A DNA stretch of 64,000 nucleotides from Saccharomycopsis malanga (GCA_004014935.1 CP025324.1:1426001-1490000), one strand, 5' to 3'. Numbered from the stretch's first letter, positions 9,641-18,884 are shown. Program-made: numbers and translations. Notes: generated by a model from the sequence alone, not told the origin.

Positions 9641-9947
9641 GGGAGTTATAGTAATAATCTTACATTTGGTAGGGGGTTTCTGAAAAGTTTTTATTTCCAC
9701 TGCTAGAATTCGATGTTCGTACAGTTCTAATAAATATGTACCTCATATAGCTAATTCCAACTTTGTAGCTCATTTTCTGGTTTGAAACTAGCCTTTGCTA
9801 TCTTTAAACACGTTTAAGCGTCCTCACCATTAACTTTGCATTACTCACCCTTAGAACGCAACTATACTATACAACTGATTATATAAACTACATTTCTGGT
9901 TAGACCCTTGATGCCGTCTAAAACGAGCTGTAGAAGATGTAATGTAG

Positions 9948-10069
9948 GATGGCACTTTGGTTAGCACTCTTGGAGAAAAGAGAAACATCTGGCAGGATAG
10001 TTTATCGACTAGTACAAACGAGAAAAACGACCAAAGAGGCCCTCAAAAAATACAGATATTCTCTTTTTT
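9948..10069 (+). mobile_element. Diverged family A head preceding B copy 3
   Basis: The head-like sequence TTGGTTAGCACTCTTGGAGA is followed by ACATCTGGCAGGATAGTTT, as in the duplicated-head subfamily. The A tail is missing. A linker ending in TTTTTAGCAACAATATGTCT leads straight into family B. The same linker style precedes B copy 8. Confidence 0.5.
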
Positions 10070-10957
10070 AGCAACAATATGTCTATATGCCTTACTATTG
10101 CCGGTGGCCAAGTTGGTTAAGGCATGCGCCACACCAAATTGCGCGGGAAAACAAGTGTGGCGTTCCTCACTTTAGGTTTTGGTTCTCGATTCGTGCTCTT
10201 ACTGTTTTCCAATAATCATTAGAAGTTTTACAGATTTGGAATAGTGTTAGCCAAGTTTATTTGATTTGAAAAAAAAAGACTATGATTTTGAATTTTTTCT
10301 CCTTATTATAGAATTATTTATAAATGAAAAAAAAAAACATGTTTTCGAATAAATATTTGATAAAACGGAAAATTGACAATTTTTTTAAAAAGTTGATTCT
10401 TTAAAATCATGTTTTAGAGTCTTTACAACAAACAAAACCATAGAAAAATTATATTTCCATACTTCTTAAACTTGAGAGTTTTGAAGCATATAACGTGCTT
10501 TAGTATTTAGCGTTTCTAAATTAATCAATAACGAGAAAACTTCATTTTGTCAAGAATAGCACAGAATTTGTTAATAATCGTATTTTTCACTTCTCTAAGA
10601 GGCTTCCTTTATTTCATGATGTCATTCCAAGGTCTTTTACTGCTTTTAGTTCTATACATGCTACCTGTAGGATTTTAACGAGCTTTTATTTTAAAGAAAC
10701 GCGCATCTCAAGAGCTATGGTTTAATATAGGCTCTCGGAGGAGCTTACTTTTGTTAATAAACATTTCATATTGTCAATTTAGCATAACCCAACCTTCATT
10801 CTACACATTGAATATTTTATGGGGGGCGGTATAGCGTAATGTGCTTATAAATACACTTTATACCTCTGTTCATGGGTGTCCGTTTTGAAAAAAAACTTTT
10901 ATTCCTTTTCAACTGTAAGTTGCAAATGGTTTAATGTAACTTTGACTTTAGTTTGTT
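10070..10957 (+). mobile_element. Family B copy 3, nearly full
   Basis: The head CTATTGCCGGTGGCCAAGTTGG, the CGCCAC…GTGTGGCG hairpin and GATTCGTGCTCTT are present. The roughly 750-bp ORF-less body shares GGAAAATTG, GTTGATTCTTTAAA, TAGAGTCTTTAC, AACGAGAAAACTTCATTTTG and TAGGCTCTC with the other copies. The copy ends at about 10957, where a minus-strand family A piece begins. Confidence 0.7.
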
Positions 10958-11035
10958 GTTTTTTCAACTGGTAAGGCCCAATCATGCCCTGTTTATCGAA
11001 AGTACTGGCCACTGAGCCATACAGACCAACGCCCC
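10955..11035 (-). mobile_element. Family A, internally deleted
   Basis: Minus strand: a head with TATGGCTCAGTGGCCAGTACT is joined almost directly to the GGGCATGATTGGGCC block. Most of the body and the entire tail are missing. It abuts the 3' end of family B copy 3 in inverted orientation. Confidence 0.6.
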
Positions 11036-11154
11036 TCTCCTGTATTTTGCCTGTTTTATTCGTTGCTCTTGAAGGGTTTATACTTCTGTACTATTAGTTT
11101 CTACAATTGGTTGGTAATTTGTTGTAGATTTGTAATTTTGAATTTCAATTATTT

Positions 11155-11440
11155 AGCCAAATATTGAAAAATGCTCACTAAATATTGCAAAGTACTCATT
11201 ATATCCAGTAAACATTGCGAAATACTCAAAATTGCCCTGTATATGATGAAAAATAGCCAATTCATCCACCAAATATTGAGAAATATCCACTATAGATTGC
11301 AAAACATTCATTAAATTGCTCTTATAAAGCAAAATATTCATTATACCCACTATATGTTAAAGAACAGCGAAGATATCCACCATATACTAAAAAAAAAAAA
11401 AAACAGCCAAGACATCCGCTTTGAAAAGCTAAATATCGAC
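11155..11440. repeat. Degenerate short tandem repeat
   Basis: Loosely repeated words of about 30 bp (AAATATTGAAAAATnCTCAC, ATTGCAAAACATTCA) over nearly 300 bp, ending in an A14 run at about 11390. It is intergenic and clearly tandem, although units are poorly conserved. Confidence 0.5.
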
Positions 11441-11450
11441 TATAAAAATT

Positions 11451-11586
11451 ATATCATACATTTTAAGCCCGTATGCTATGTCTAAAGAGACTTGGCAAGA
11501 CCCAATCATGTCCATTTGACTCACCATTGAATTTTTTAGGCCTCTTCTCTTCTCTGAGAGCACTGGCCATAGGGCCTAGCGGCCGG
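11451..11586 (-). mobile_element. Family A, shortened, in hydrolase promoter
   Basis: Minus strand: a diverged head (GGCCCTATGGCCAGTGCTCTC) is joined to a shortened body with GGACATGATTGGGTC, then the AGACATAGC block and the tail GGGCTTAAAATGTATGAT. The head ends only about 28 bp from the start codon of the downstream hydrolase gene. The insertion therefore occupies what should be its core promoter or 5' UTR. Confidence 0.65.
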
Positions 11587-11613
11587 ATCAAGATTTTCCG
11601 GTGAAAAATAGCG

Positions 11614-13560
11614 ATGCCGGCAATTTGTCGTCTTAGTCAACGGTCGGAATTGGCACGAGTCTTGGCAATGAATAGTGAGCTGCTAGTTGAAAGCGAGGCG
11701 CTGAACATGGTCGGGAGTGATTCCGACGACGTCCAGTCGAGTTTTGGTTTGATAGAAGACCAGATAATAGAAGAAGAAGATGAAGATGATGAAGAAGACT
11801 CTGTAGAAGATTTAGATGTCGAATATGTATCTCTGATAAACCCCAACGCCGAGGACGCGATGATTTCGAGGAAAATATCACGAAGCATGGCGTCCTCGAT
11901 AATTGGGGGCTCGTCGATCCATGAAGAAGGCTCGACGGTCTCTAAAAAGCTCTCTGTAGTTAAAAAAAAGGTGTACACGTCCTCAGACAACCTCCATATC
12001 CGCACAACGTTGCGAAACTTTAGTTTACGAGGCAACGACGATAGCCAGAAGATATTCTCGTTCTCGTTGCCGTTTGGCGACTCGTTGTTGAACTTTTTAC
12101 CCAGTGTGCGGCTTCCAAGATTGAAGTTTTTCAACAATGACAATGCCATCCGGTTTATCACGACACAGAACTACAATAAACACGAGTTGAAACGTAAGCT
12201 CAAACGGAACAACTCGTTGGACACGTTTGAAGAGGCGTATCTTTACAAAGACTTTAAAGGCGCTGACAACTCGCGCCTCCGAGCCGTTAGGAAAGCATTG
12301 ACGCCGAACATTGCAATCGACGCAATCAACTACCTATCGGAGAAGAAGAAAATAGCCGAGGAGACCACCAGCACCGACACAGTCTTCGACCACTTGGAAG
12401 GCGACATCGTCATCTTGGGCGGCTACAGAGGCAGCATCTTGCGGGACAGGGCCACTAACCGCAGGGTATGGATACCGATTAAAGTTGGGTTGAATCTACG
12501 GAAAGTTGATTTAACTGTTGGGCCTCGTGACGAGGATGAGGAGGCGATGGAGCAGATGGTGTATGCGGACGGAATGCTCAAGAATGTGGGGCCTATTGAT
12601 ATTTCCAAGCGGTTAATCAAGAAGCTTGGGAGCTGCCCGAAAGTGCGGGTCCATGATTTCGGCTACGACTGGCGGTTGTCGCCAGACATCAATTCGAGGA
12701 AATTGCAGCGCTTTTTGGAATCGTTGCCAAGTAATCAATACCCCCGGAATGGTGCTACCGTCTTGGCCCATTCAATGGGCGGCATCATAGCGCATCACGT
12801 GATGAACCGAGATCCGACCTTAATCCGGGGGTTAGTTTATGTAGGGGCTCCGAGTGAGTGTTTGAACATCCTTGGGCCGATCCGGTATGGCGATGCGGTG
12901 TTATTGAGCAAGACGGTTCTTACGGCCGAGGCGAATTTCCTCATGCGGAGCAGTTTTGTATTTTTGCCGCGACATGGCAAGGTTTTCTATGATAAGAACA
13001 CAGGTCGGTTTATCGATTTGGACTTGTTTGACCCGGATGTTTGGGTAAAGTACAACTTGTCGCCGTTGGTGTCGCTGAGCCGGCGAGCCGGCGGCGGTGA
13101 CAGCACCGAGTTTACGGAATCCTCGGCCAACGACAGACGCCGCAGGACTCTGAAAAAAGCAGACAAAGACCCGATAGAGTACACAATGTCGTGGGACGAG
13201 TCGTATGAGTACTTGGAGCGAACGCTTGGGCGCACAAAACGGTTTATAGACGAGTTGCAGTATGTCCCAGAGTGGAAAGACAAGTATCCGCCGTTGGCAG
13301 TGGTGTACGGAAACAAAGTGCCCTCGGTACGAGGCGTGTTTGTCGATGGCGAGCAGGATATCGCCGAGGGAAACTATACCGACTTTTTCTACGGCCCGGG
13401 CGACGGCGTCATCCACCAGAAATGGCTAATGCCCGAGAATATCGCCGGTTTCAAGCCCGTGGCAAAAATCCCTAGCGACTGCGGCCACGTCAGCTTGTTG
13501 ACCGATATCGACAGCATTGCAAAGGCTCTCGCCGCAATTCAGGCCGCTCACAAGTTGTGA
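11614..13560 (+). CDS. LCAT-like alpha/beta hydrolase (putative lipase)
   Basis: A 648-residue protein. After an acidic, low-complexity N-terminus (EEEDEDDEEDSVEDLD at about 53-68) and a basic segment (about 160-200), a catalytic domain starts near 260 with DIVILGGYRGSILRD. This resembles fungal lecithin:cholesterol acyltransferase-like hydrolases. The nucleophile elbow AHSMGG puts the catalytic Ser at about 387. Candidate acid and base residues are in GPGDGVIHQKW and CGHVSLLTD near the C-terminus. The likely role is a lipid esterase or acyltransferase; the substrate cannot be told. The start codon lies 28 bp after a family A repeat. The coding sequence is GC-rich compared with its flanks and has no intron. 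I am sure of the fold but not of the exact orthologue. Confidence 0.88.
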   Translation: MPAICRLSQRSELARVLAMNSELLVESEALNMVGSDSDDVQSSFGLIEDQIIEEEDEDDEEDSVEDLDVEYVSLINPNAEDAMISRKISRSMASSIIGGSSIHEEGSTVSKKLSVVKKKVYTSSDNLHIRTTLRNFSLRGNDDSQKIFSFSLPFGDSLLNFLPSVRLPRLKFFNNDNAIRFITTQNYNKHELKRKLKRNNSLDTFEEAYLYKDFKGADNSRLRAVRKALTPNIAIDAINYLSEKKKIAEETTSTDTVFDHLEGDIVILGGYRGSILRDRATNRRVWIPIKVGLNLRKVDLTVGPRDEDEEAMEQMVYADGMLKNVGPIDISKRLIKKLGSCPKVRVHDFGYDWRLSPDINSRKLQRFLESLPSNQYPRNGATVLAHSMGGIIAHHVMNRDPTLIRGLVYVGAPSECLNILGPIRYGDAVLLSKTVLTAEANFLMRSSFVFLPRHGKVFYDKNTGRFIDLDLFDPDVWVKYNLSPLVSLSRRAGGGDSTEFTESSANDRRRRTLKKADKDPIEYTMSWDESYEYLERTLGRTKRFIDELQYVPEWKDKYPPLAVVYGNKVPSVRGVFVDGEQDIAEGNYTDFFYGPGDGVIHQKWLMPENIAGFKPVAKIPSDCGHVSLLTDIDSIAKALAAIQAAHKL

Positions 13561-13751
13561 TCTGTCGGGTCTCGCGGCATGTCCATAAACTGGCTTTCGC
13601 CGTGTTTACGGAAATTTAGTTCAGTAATCGTAAAATCGCATTTACTTTGACTTCTAAGCCTTGTCGTGTTGTCGCCAAAAGCTCTCATCTCCATGTTCTT
13701 GAATGGTGCTTTCACAAACGTCTTTATTCATTAGTATGGGTACAGTCGTTG

Positions 13752-13905
13752 GGCCGTATGATACTTTAACGACTAATATTCTCGAAAACGAGACGAAAGA
13801 CCTTACAGGCTCAAGGATGAGCCAACCATGGTTAAAGCGACATGAATGGCATAGCGTATATACGAAACTGATACTTACTGGGATTGGAATATATGATATT
13901 ATTCA
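13752..13905 (+). mobile_element. Family A2 copy joined to B copy 4
   Basis: Short subfamily. The head-like start GTTGGGCCGTATGATACTTTA is followed by AATATTCTCGAAAACGAGA, then ACCTTACAGGCTCAAGGATG and the tail GCGTATATACGAAACTGATA…GAATATATGATATTATTC. It runs directly into the family B head on the same strand. Confidence 0.65.
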
Positions 13906-14890
13906 ATATGCCTTTCTATTGCCCCGTGGCCCAGTTGGTTGAGGCATGCGCCACGCAAAATTGCGCGGGAAAACAAGTGTGGCGTTCCTCACTTTGGGTT
14001 TTGGGACTCGATTCGTGCTCTTAAAGTTTTAATGTAATCATTAAACGTTTTATTAATTTTAATCAATGCTAACCAGGCTTTTTGAATTTGAAAAAACATA
14101 CTCGATCAGTGTAAAATTTTTTCCTACATTATAGTATTATTTTAAATGAAAAAAACTTAATTATCGAATAAATATTCGATAAAACGGAAAACTGTCAGTT
14201 TTGACAAAAAGTTGATTCTTTTAAATCATAGTATAGAGTCTTTAGAGCAAACCAAAACATACAAAAATTATACATTAATATTTTGTAAAGGCTAAAGCTT
14301 TATAATATGTATCTTGTTTTGATATTTGGGCTTTATAAATTATTGAATAGTGAGAAATTATCATTTTGTTTAAAATAACACATAATTTGTTAAAAGTCGT
14401 GTGGTTTACCCTTCAGAAAGACTCATTTTATTTCCTAACGTTATTGCGTAGTTGTTGATTGCTTTTAGTTTTAGTTTAGTTTCCCCAAGCGTTTGAATGA
14501 GTTGTTATTCCAAATAACGATATGGTTTATTATAGGTTCTCAGAGGAACTTTTATTCGATAATGATCAATATACATGGTCAAACTAGCAAATTTAAACCT
14601 CGTCTATACATTTAATTTTTTGTGGGGCTCGGTGAAGCGTAATGTGCTCATTAATAAGGTTTCTACCTCTGTTCATGGAAGTCCGTTTTAAGAATACTTT
14701 TATTTCGATTCAACAGAAAGTTTATATTACTTTGACTTTATTTTGTTGTCTTTTAGTTCTTCTAGTTTGTGATTTGCTTTGAGACTCTCTTATGAAAGTT
14801 GTATGTTGAAGCAAAAACTACAATATTCAGATTATCATCATTAATCTTTTTATTGCAATATTATTTTCAACCATCTAACCAGTATTGTTA
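13906..14890 (+). mobile_element. Family B copy 4, full length
   Basis: One of the two longest copies, about 985 bp. The head ATTGCCCCGTGGCCCAGTTGG has hairpin arms CGCCAC/GTGGCG around a loop with GCGCGGGAAAAC, and GGGACTCGATTCGTGC as a B-box-like word. The body has no ORF. The 3' end reads TCTAACCAGTATTGT, matching the end of copy 8 (CTAACCAGTGTTGT) and so defining the right terminus. No terminal inverted repeat was found. Confidence 0.75.
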
Positions 14891-14929
14891 CGTTCTTTCA
14901 ACCTCAATATCCTAAGCATTATCATTGGG

Positions 14930-15112
14930 CATTTTGAAAGGACAGGAAAGAGGGAAATAGAGACCCAAATAGTGTTTTGAGCGGTGAGATTGCTGAAAAG
15001 ATACTCAAAGGTTCTAAACGGCTGCGTAGGCTCGGCTGAGGAGCTCAAGAATGGGAAAATGCCGTTGACAAAGCACCGGTAGGTAAGCGTAGCCAATAAG
15101 AATTACTGTAAT
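14930..15112 (+). repeat. Repeat C, copy 2
   Basis: Same order of words as copy 1: AGTGTTTTGAGCGGTGAGAT, AAAGGTTCTAAACGGCTGCG, TAGGCTCGGCTGAG and AGCCAATAAGAATT. It covers the central part of the repeat only. It lies between family B copy 4 and an inverted family A copy. Confidence 0.6.
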
Positions 15113-15327
15113 AATAACAATATCATATATTTCACGCCCAGTATATAGCAGTTTTGTATATACGCGCAAATGTCAAGGGGATTTGGCAAAAGTGAAAGAA
15201 AACCCCCATAATTTCCTTACCCTCGATCTTAGCAGGCCAATTTCTCTTCTCCAACACTACAATCTGCTAAACTGTCCTGCCAGGTCTTCATATCTCCCCA
15301 GCCATATGGCCCAGCGACATATTAAAG
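15112..15327 (-). mobile_element. Family A, duplicated-head subfamily
   Basis: Minus strand: head CGCTGGGCCATATGGCTGGG, then GACCTGGCAGGACAGTTTAGC as a second head module. The body is mostly replaced. The tail is good (CCCCTTGACATTTGCGCG, GGGCGTGAAATATATGATATT). Confidence 0.6.
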
Positions 15328-15714
15328 CCCTTGGAAAGACAAGTTTCAACAACTAATTGCCTAGTCAGTTCACAAGAGTTTTCAGAAGGAGAAAATCAAC
15401 TCTTTAGCATATATAACACAACTTATAATACTAAACCATTAGGTTCGTTTATTTACGCTCGCCAGTCTCGTAGTTTTGCTCAGATTGGTCAAAAAATCTC
15501 GTCGTGACACCCGCGGGCTCTCAAATGTTGCTTTGAATCAGAATCGTGCCCTCCCAGATGTCTCCATTCATTAGTACGGGTGGTTTTATAAGCTCAGTTT
15601 ATTTATTCATGCATATAAATTAGATTTATTGCCCCCTGTAAAACTAAGTTACTTCAAGGTAAAGTGGTTTATCAAAAAGTTATTAAAGTGATTCATTCAA
15701 TGGGCACAATTAGT
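15328..15714. other. Unique spacer on the left of the MAT-like locus
   Basis: No repeat family was recognised. The stretch includes a slightly GC-rich patch (TCGTCGTGACACCCGCGGGC, 15509-15528). It may hold 3' UTR sequence of the 152-aa ORF. No homeobox or alpha-box coding sequence was found on either strand. Confidence 0.4.
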
Positions 15715-16173
15715 TTAATTAAACGAAAATTGATGATCCTGTGGTTGTATTCTTGCAAAACTATCAAATGTGTGCCCAAAGTGTGGGCTGTATGCTAAGG
15801 TGTCATCGGCAATGAGCAGCTCTTTGGAGCTTTTCTGGAAAGTTGAAAGAAGAAGTGGGTCAAAATTTGAAAAATCAGTTGTTTCTGTAGCATGAGTACT
15901 TACGAGGCAGCTTTTTTTTGCTTTTGGCTGGTGTCGCGTTATTTTTTTGGGTTTTATGATTGTTGATGACTTCACGGAAAACCTGGAAAGTAGCTCTTTT
16001 GGGGGCTTGCTGTTCTGATTTTTATCTTTTCTGATTATGTGGTTCAGTTTAAATACTTGCATGATTTTGCTATTTACGTTTTCCTCCCTCTTTGGATTTT
16101 GCCAGTCTTTCAAATTCTCTTTACATGAGGAAGCGCATAATTCTTTATATTGTTGACCTGTTTTAAAAGTCAT
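15715..16173 (-). CDS. 152-aa basic ORF in MAT-like locus
   Basis: From the ATG at 16173 the ORF encodes 152 residues rich in Lys, Ser, Asn and Gln. A basic patch (KPKKITRHQPKAKK) is followed by a Phe/Ser-rich C-terminus (FSNFDPLLLSTFQKSS…FSFN). Composition resembles a transcription factor tail. I see no HMG, homeodomain or alpha-box signature. It is downstream of, and co-directional with, the split HMG gene, separated from it by the antisense NOP6 fragment. It could be another mating-type gene product, or the former C-terminal part of the HMG gene cut off when that fragment arrived. A GTAAGT word inside the ORF leaves room for a further intron. Confidence 0.45.
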   Translation of the reverse strand: MTFKTGQQYKELCASSCKENLKDWQNPKREENVNSKIMQVFKLNHIIRKDKNQNSKPPKELLSRFSVKSSTIIKPKKITRHQPKAKKSCLVSTHATETTDFSNFDPLLLSTFQKSSKELLIADDTLAYSPHFGHTFDSFARIQPQDHQFSFN

Positions 16174-16177
16174 TTCA

Positions 16178-16470
16178 CATTCGCTTTCAAGCCAGCAGGA
16201 TCTTGAGGAATTATTCAAAAGTTGCAAACCAGATGTAATAAGAATACGTCCAGATAAAGGAATTGCTTTTGTTGAGTTCCGCTCTCATGAATCTTTGGCT
16301 GCTGCTACTGAAAACGGCACTACATTGAGATCCAGAATGGATGTTGCCTTGAGCAAACATCATTCAATTTTCAAAAATAGAAAAATCAATGTTGAGTTGA
16401 CTGCTGGAGGTGGCGGAAACTCTAAGAACCGTATGGAGGTTTTGGGCAAAACAGGTTTAGCTTTCATATA
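16178..16470 (+). pseudogene. NOP6-type RRM gene fragment
   Basis: In the plus strand a frame reads QQDLEELFKSCKPDVIRIRP, then DKGIAFVEFRSHES (RNP1-like) and, about 35 residues later, KINVELTAGGGGNSKNRME. This pattern, especially the VELTAGGGGNS ending, is characteristic of the RRM of Nop6, the nucleolar factor for 40S biogenesis. Only about 85 codons survive. The first RRM strand (RNP2), the start codon and the Lys-rich tail are absent, and the frame closes soon after GKTGLAFI. It is a relic of a duplicated gene, antisense to the 3' part of the HMG gene. The functional NOP6 must be elsewhere. Confidence 0.75.
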
Positions 16471-16995
16471 AAACTTGTCTTCGCAATTTTTTGTCTTGAA
16501 CCTCAAAAGACTGTGGGGTAGGCTTTGTCTGTGCACTAGATCTTCAAAATGGGCCAAAAATTCAAAATATGATTTAAAAATTTCTCCAGAATTTGCCCAA
16601 ATCTAATGATCTGTGTTAGTAAATTGAAAAGAGTCGTTTGAATATCAATATGAACTTACTTTTGATGTAATCTTAGAGACATCATTGTTGGATATGTCAG
16701 AGTTTTTCTTTATATACTTACTGAGTATATTTCTTGCTATAATAAACTTATTTCTCGGCCGACTTCCTCCTTGGTAGTAACCTATGACTGGAGTCAGCAG
16801 AACAGTGGTAGAGTTGATGGTGTTGGATTTGCAAGTAATAATCTTAAATATCTCATAGTTTACTTTTTGAGCTTTTCCTGTACTGACAGAAGGAAACTTG
16901 GTGCATTTGAAGATTTCTTGAACTGAATTAGTCAGTTTTACTGATGGCAACTTGAATGTAACGACGCAAATTTCCTCATCTATACAGAAAGTCAT
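16360..16995 (-). CDS. HMG-box mating-type protein, MATa2/MTLa2-like
   Basis: Two exons (16995-16660 and 16602-16360) are split by a 57-nt intron with GTAAGT donor, TACTAAC branch point (16615-16621) and TTAG acceptor. Splicing is phase 0 and joins DVSKITSK to IWANSGEIFKSYFEFLAHFE. The 192-residue product has a MATA_HMG-type box at about residues 78-145: RPRNKFIIARNILSKYIKK, SDISNNDVSKI, then W and a Phe/Tyr-rich third helix. Such proteins (MTLa2, Mat-Mc, MAT1-2) bind DNA and specify mating type. An intron inside the box is also usual in filamentous MAT1-2 genes. The last 30 or so residues are antisense to the NOP6 fragment, so the natural C-terminus may have been replaced. SLA2, the classical MAT neighbour, is 3.2 kb away. 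A CACAG acceptor nearer the branch point would give a frame that soon stops. Confidence 0.8.
16603..16659 (-). other. Intron in the MATa2-like gene
   Basis: 57 nt: GTAAGT at 16659-16654, TACTAAC at 16621-16615 and acceptor TTAG ending at 16603. The ORF without splicing ends four codons after the donor, and the two exons join in phase 0 to restore one continuous HMG box. Confidence 0.8.
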
Positions 16996-17929
16996 GGTGA
17001 TATTGTTCTAAAGGTCATTGGGCAATTTGGAAGTGGAAATAATATACAATTGGTTTAAGGAAAATCCCTAATATATTATAAGAGATATGCATATATTCGA
17101 ATGCGGCTATCACTTATGCATGCCATTAATTGCAGGATAGGCGCTAGCGCAGTAGATACATATACTTGCATTGAGCCCAAGTAGATGAGGCGAGTTGGAG
17201 ATGTACATGTCATATAATGAATGAATCCAAGCTTTCCTTAAACTTATAAGAAGGTCCTCACTAAGATTTATATCAGAACCATGATAACATAGACAATCAT
17301 TGTTATAAGGTGGCACAAGGTGAGTACAGATCGTTACTAATTTGTTTTGCTTCCGCAGCCAATGCGTGACTAAAGACTATTTATTGATCTTACCATTTCC
17401 CAAAAGTGTGAGCCCCATTATCTACGAAATCTCAGCAATTCGGGTCTTCAGGTGTGAAACAAAAACAAAACAAGTTTCCAGAACAGTGAGAAATGATGCT
17501 TATACATATTGACAGATCGTGCATCGAAAGAGTAAGGCAATAGAGTTTGCTCTTAAATTCACGCTAAAACTATTTGATGAAGAAAAACATCGACAAACAA
17601 AAATCCGACCATGTAAAGAAATTTTAACTTTCGAACATAAGGTTCCAAACTAATTCAGTGCCTAATTCTGTAGAATTATAGAAAAGTTTCTTTGGAGGAA
17701 CCGGAATATAATGAATCACAAATTACATGTCTCGCCCACTGGGCCATTTGGCCAATGTAAGTTTTGCCTCAATACTTCTTTAAAATTGTACAATTTTCTG
17801 TCAAGCAAATATGTACGTTTTGTATACTGGTCCTGCAATAAAAGGTGGTTCACCTGTGTTGTCACGTCAATTAAATATAAACTAGTCAAATCAAAGATAA
17901 CAAGAAACAAGACTCAAACTATAAACGAA
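16996..17929. other. Unique DNA upstream of the MATa2-like gene
   Basis: Largely repeat-free DNA. In many yeasts a divergent a1 homeobox gene lies here. I searched both strands for a WFxNxR-type recognition helix and found none. A 68-codon minus ORF (17110-17316) and an 86-codon plus ORF (17711-17971) have no recognisable domain. A family A head-like word (CCACTGGGCCATTTGGCCAA) occurs at 17738. A multi-intron gene that I could not assemble is not excluded. Confidence 0.4.
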
Positions 17930-18062
17930 TCTTACTTACCAACCCAATGGGTGTTCAGCAAAGAACAGTGAGCAAATTATAATGACCGCAACATGAATTG
18001 GTTTTCCTGACCGGATTTGATCAAGTCTCTGATATTTATTGGGCTCGAAATATAAGATATTA
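17930..18062 (+). mobile_element. Family A piece joined to B copy 5
   Basis: The body variant with ACCCAATGGGTGTTCAGCAA and AATGACCGCAACATGA is followed by a diverged middle and the tail TATTGGGCTCGAAATATAAG and ATATTATTC. This leads directly into the family B head, as in copies 2, 4, 6 and 7. Confidence 0.6.
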
Positions 18063-18825
18063 TTCAATATGCCTTACTATTGCCCCGTGGCCAAGTTGGT
18101 TGAGACATGCGCCACGCAAAATCGCGCGGGAAAACAAGTGTGGCGTTCCTCTCTTTACGTTTTGGTCCTCGATTCGTGCTCTTGCAGTTTTGGAGTAATC
18201 ATTAAAGGTTTTGTTGAAATCAATCAATGCTATTCAGGTTATTTGAATTTGAAAAAACATACCCCATCTTTTTAAAATGTTTCCCTACATTATAGTATTA
18301 TTTTTAATGAAAAAAACTAAATTTTCGAATAAATATTCGATAAAACGGAAAATTGCCAGTTTTGACAAAAAGTTGATTCTTTTAAATCATATTCTATAGT
18401 CATTACAGCAACCCAAACCATACAAAAATTATAATTTTATACATTTCAATGTCTATAGTTCTATTTCATGTAGTTCATTTTGAGATTTGGCTCTTGAAAA
18501 ATATTTAATGGTGAAAAAGTATTATTTTGTTCAAACTCATACTTTCCATCCACTGAGAGCCTCCCATCCTTTCTAGACGTTATTCCTCAATGTTTCCTTG
18601 TTTTTGGTGTTATTTATTCTTTTTCTGCCGCTTGAATAAGCTTTTACTCAAAAGAAACTCGTATTTTAAAAGCTACAAAAAGCATTGTTCATCATAGGTT
18701 CTTAGAGAATTATATTAGATTAAAAATGGTTTCTATTGTCCAAATACAATATTACAACTAGTTTTCATTTTCAGTCTTGAATGTACTTGGTTCATTAGTA
18801 AATTTCTTCTCATCAATCTAAACGG
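18063..18825 (+). mobile_element. Family B copy 5
   Basis: Good head (CTATTGCCCCGTGGCCAAGTTGG, hairpin, CCTCGATTCGTGCTCTTG) and first half of body (AAAACGGAAAATTGCCAG, GTTGATTCTTTTAAATCATA). The 3' half is more diverged. Copy 6 lies 60 bp away in opposite orientation, so the two form a close inverted pair. Confidence 0.7.
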
Positions 18826-18829
18826 ACCC

Positions 18830-18872
18830 CTCTCCTCTCCAAGAGCACTGGCCACTGAGCCATACGGCCCAG
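18830..18872 (-). mobile_element. Family A head fragment
   Basis: Minus strand CACTGGGCCGTATGGCTCAG, then TGGCCAGTGCTCTTGGAGAGG. Only the A-box half of the head remains. It sits in the spacer of the inverted B pair. Confidence 0.6.
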
Positions 18873-18884
18873 TGAAGGTTGAAA

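Noticed and set aside
10079-10175. Short ORFs ending in NKCGVP or KQVWRSSL seen at many places
   Set aside because: They are fortuitous translations of the family B head (CAAGTGTGGCGTTCC) and recur wherever it does.
11633-13416. Several long ORFs antisense to the hydrolase gene
   Set aside because: They are shadows of a GC-rich coding sequence on the plus strand, with no family similarity.
13906-14890. Family B as an LTR or terminal-inverted-repeat transposon
   Set aside because: No TG…CA ends, no inverted termini and no coding remnants were found. The tRNA-like head argues for a Pol III-derived element, though the class stays open.
16996-17940. A divergent MATa1 homeobox gene
   Set aside because: Expected by analogy, but no WFxNxR-type helix or plausible exon chain was found on either strand.
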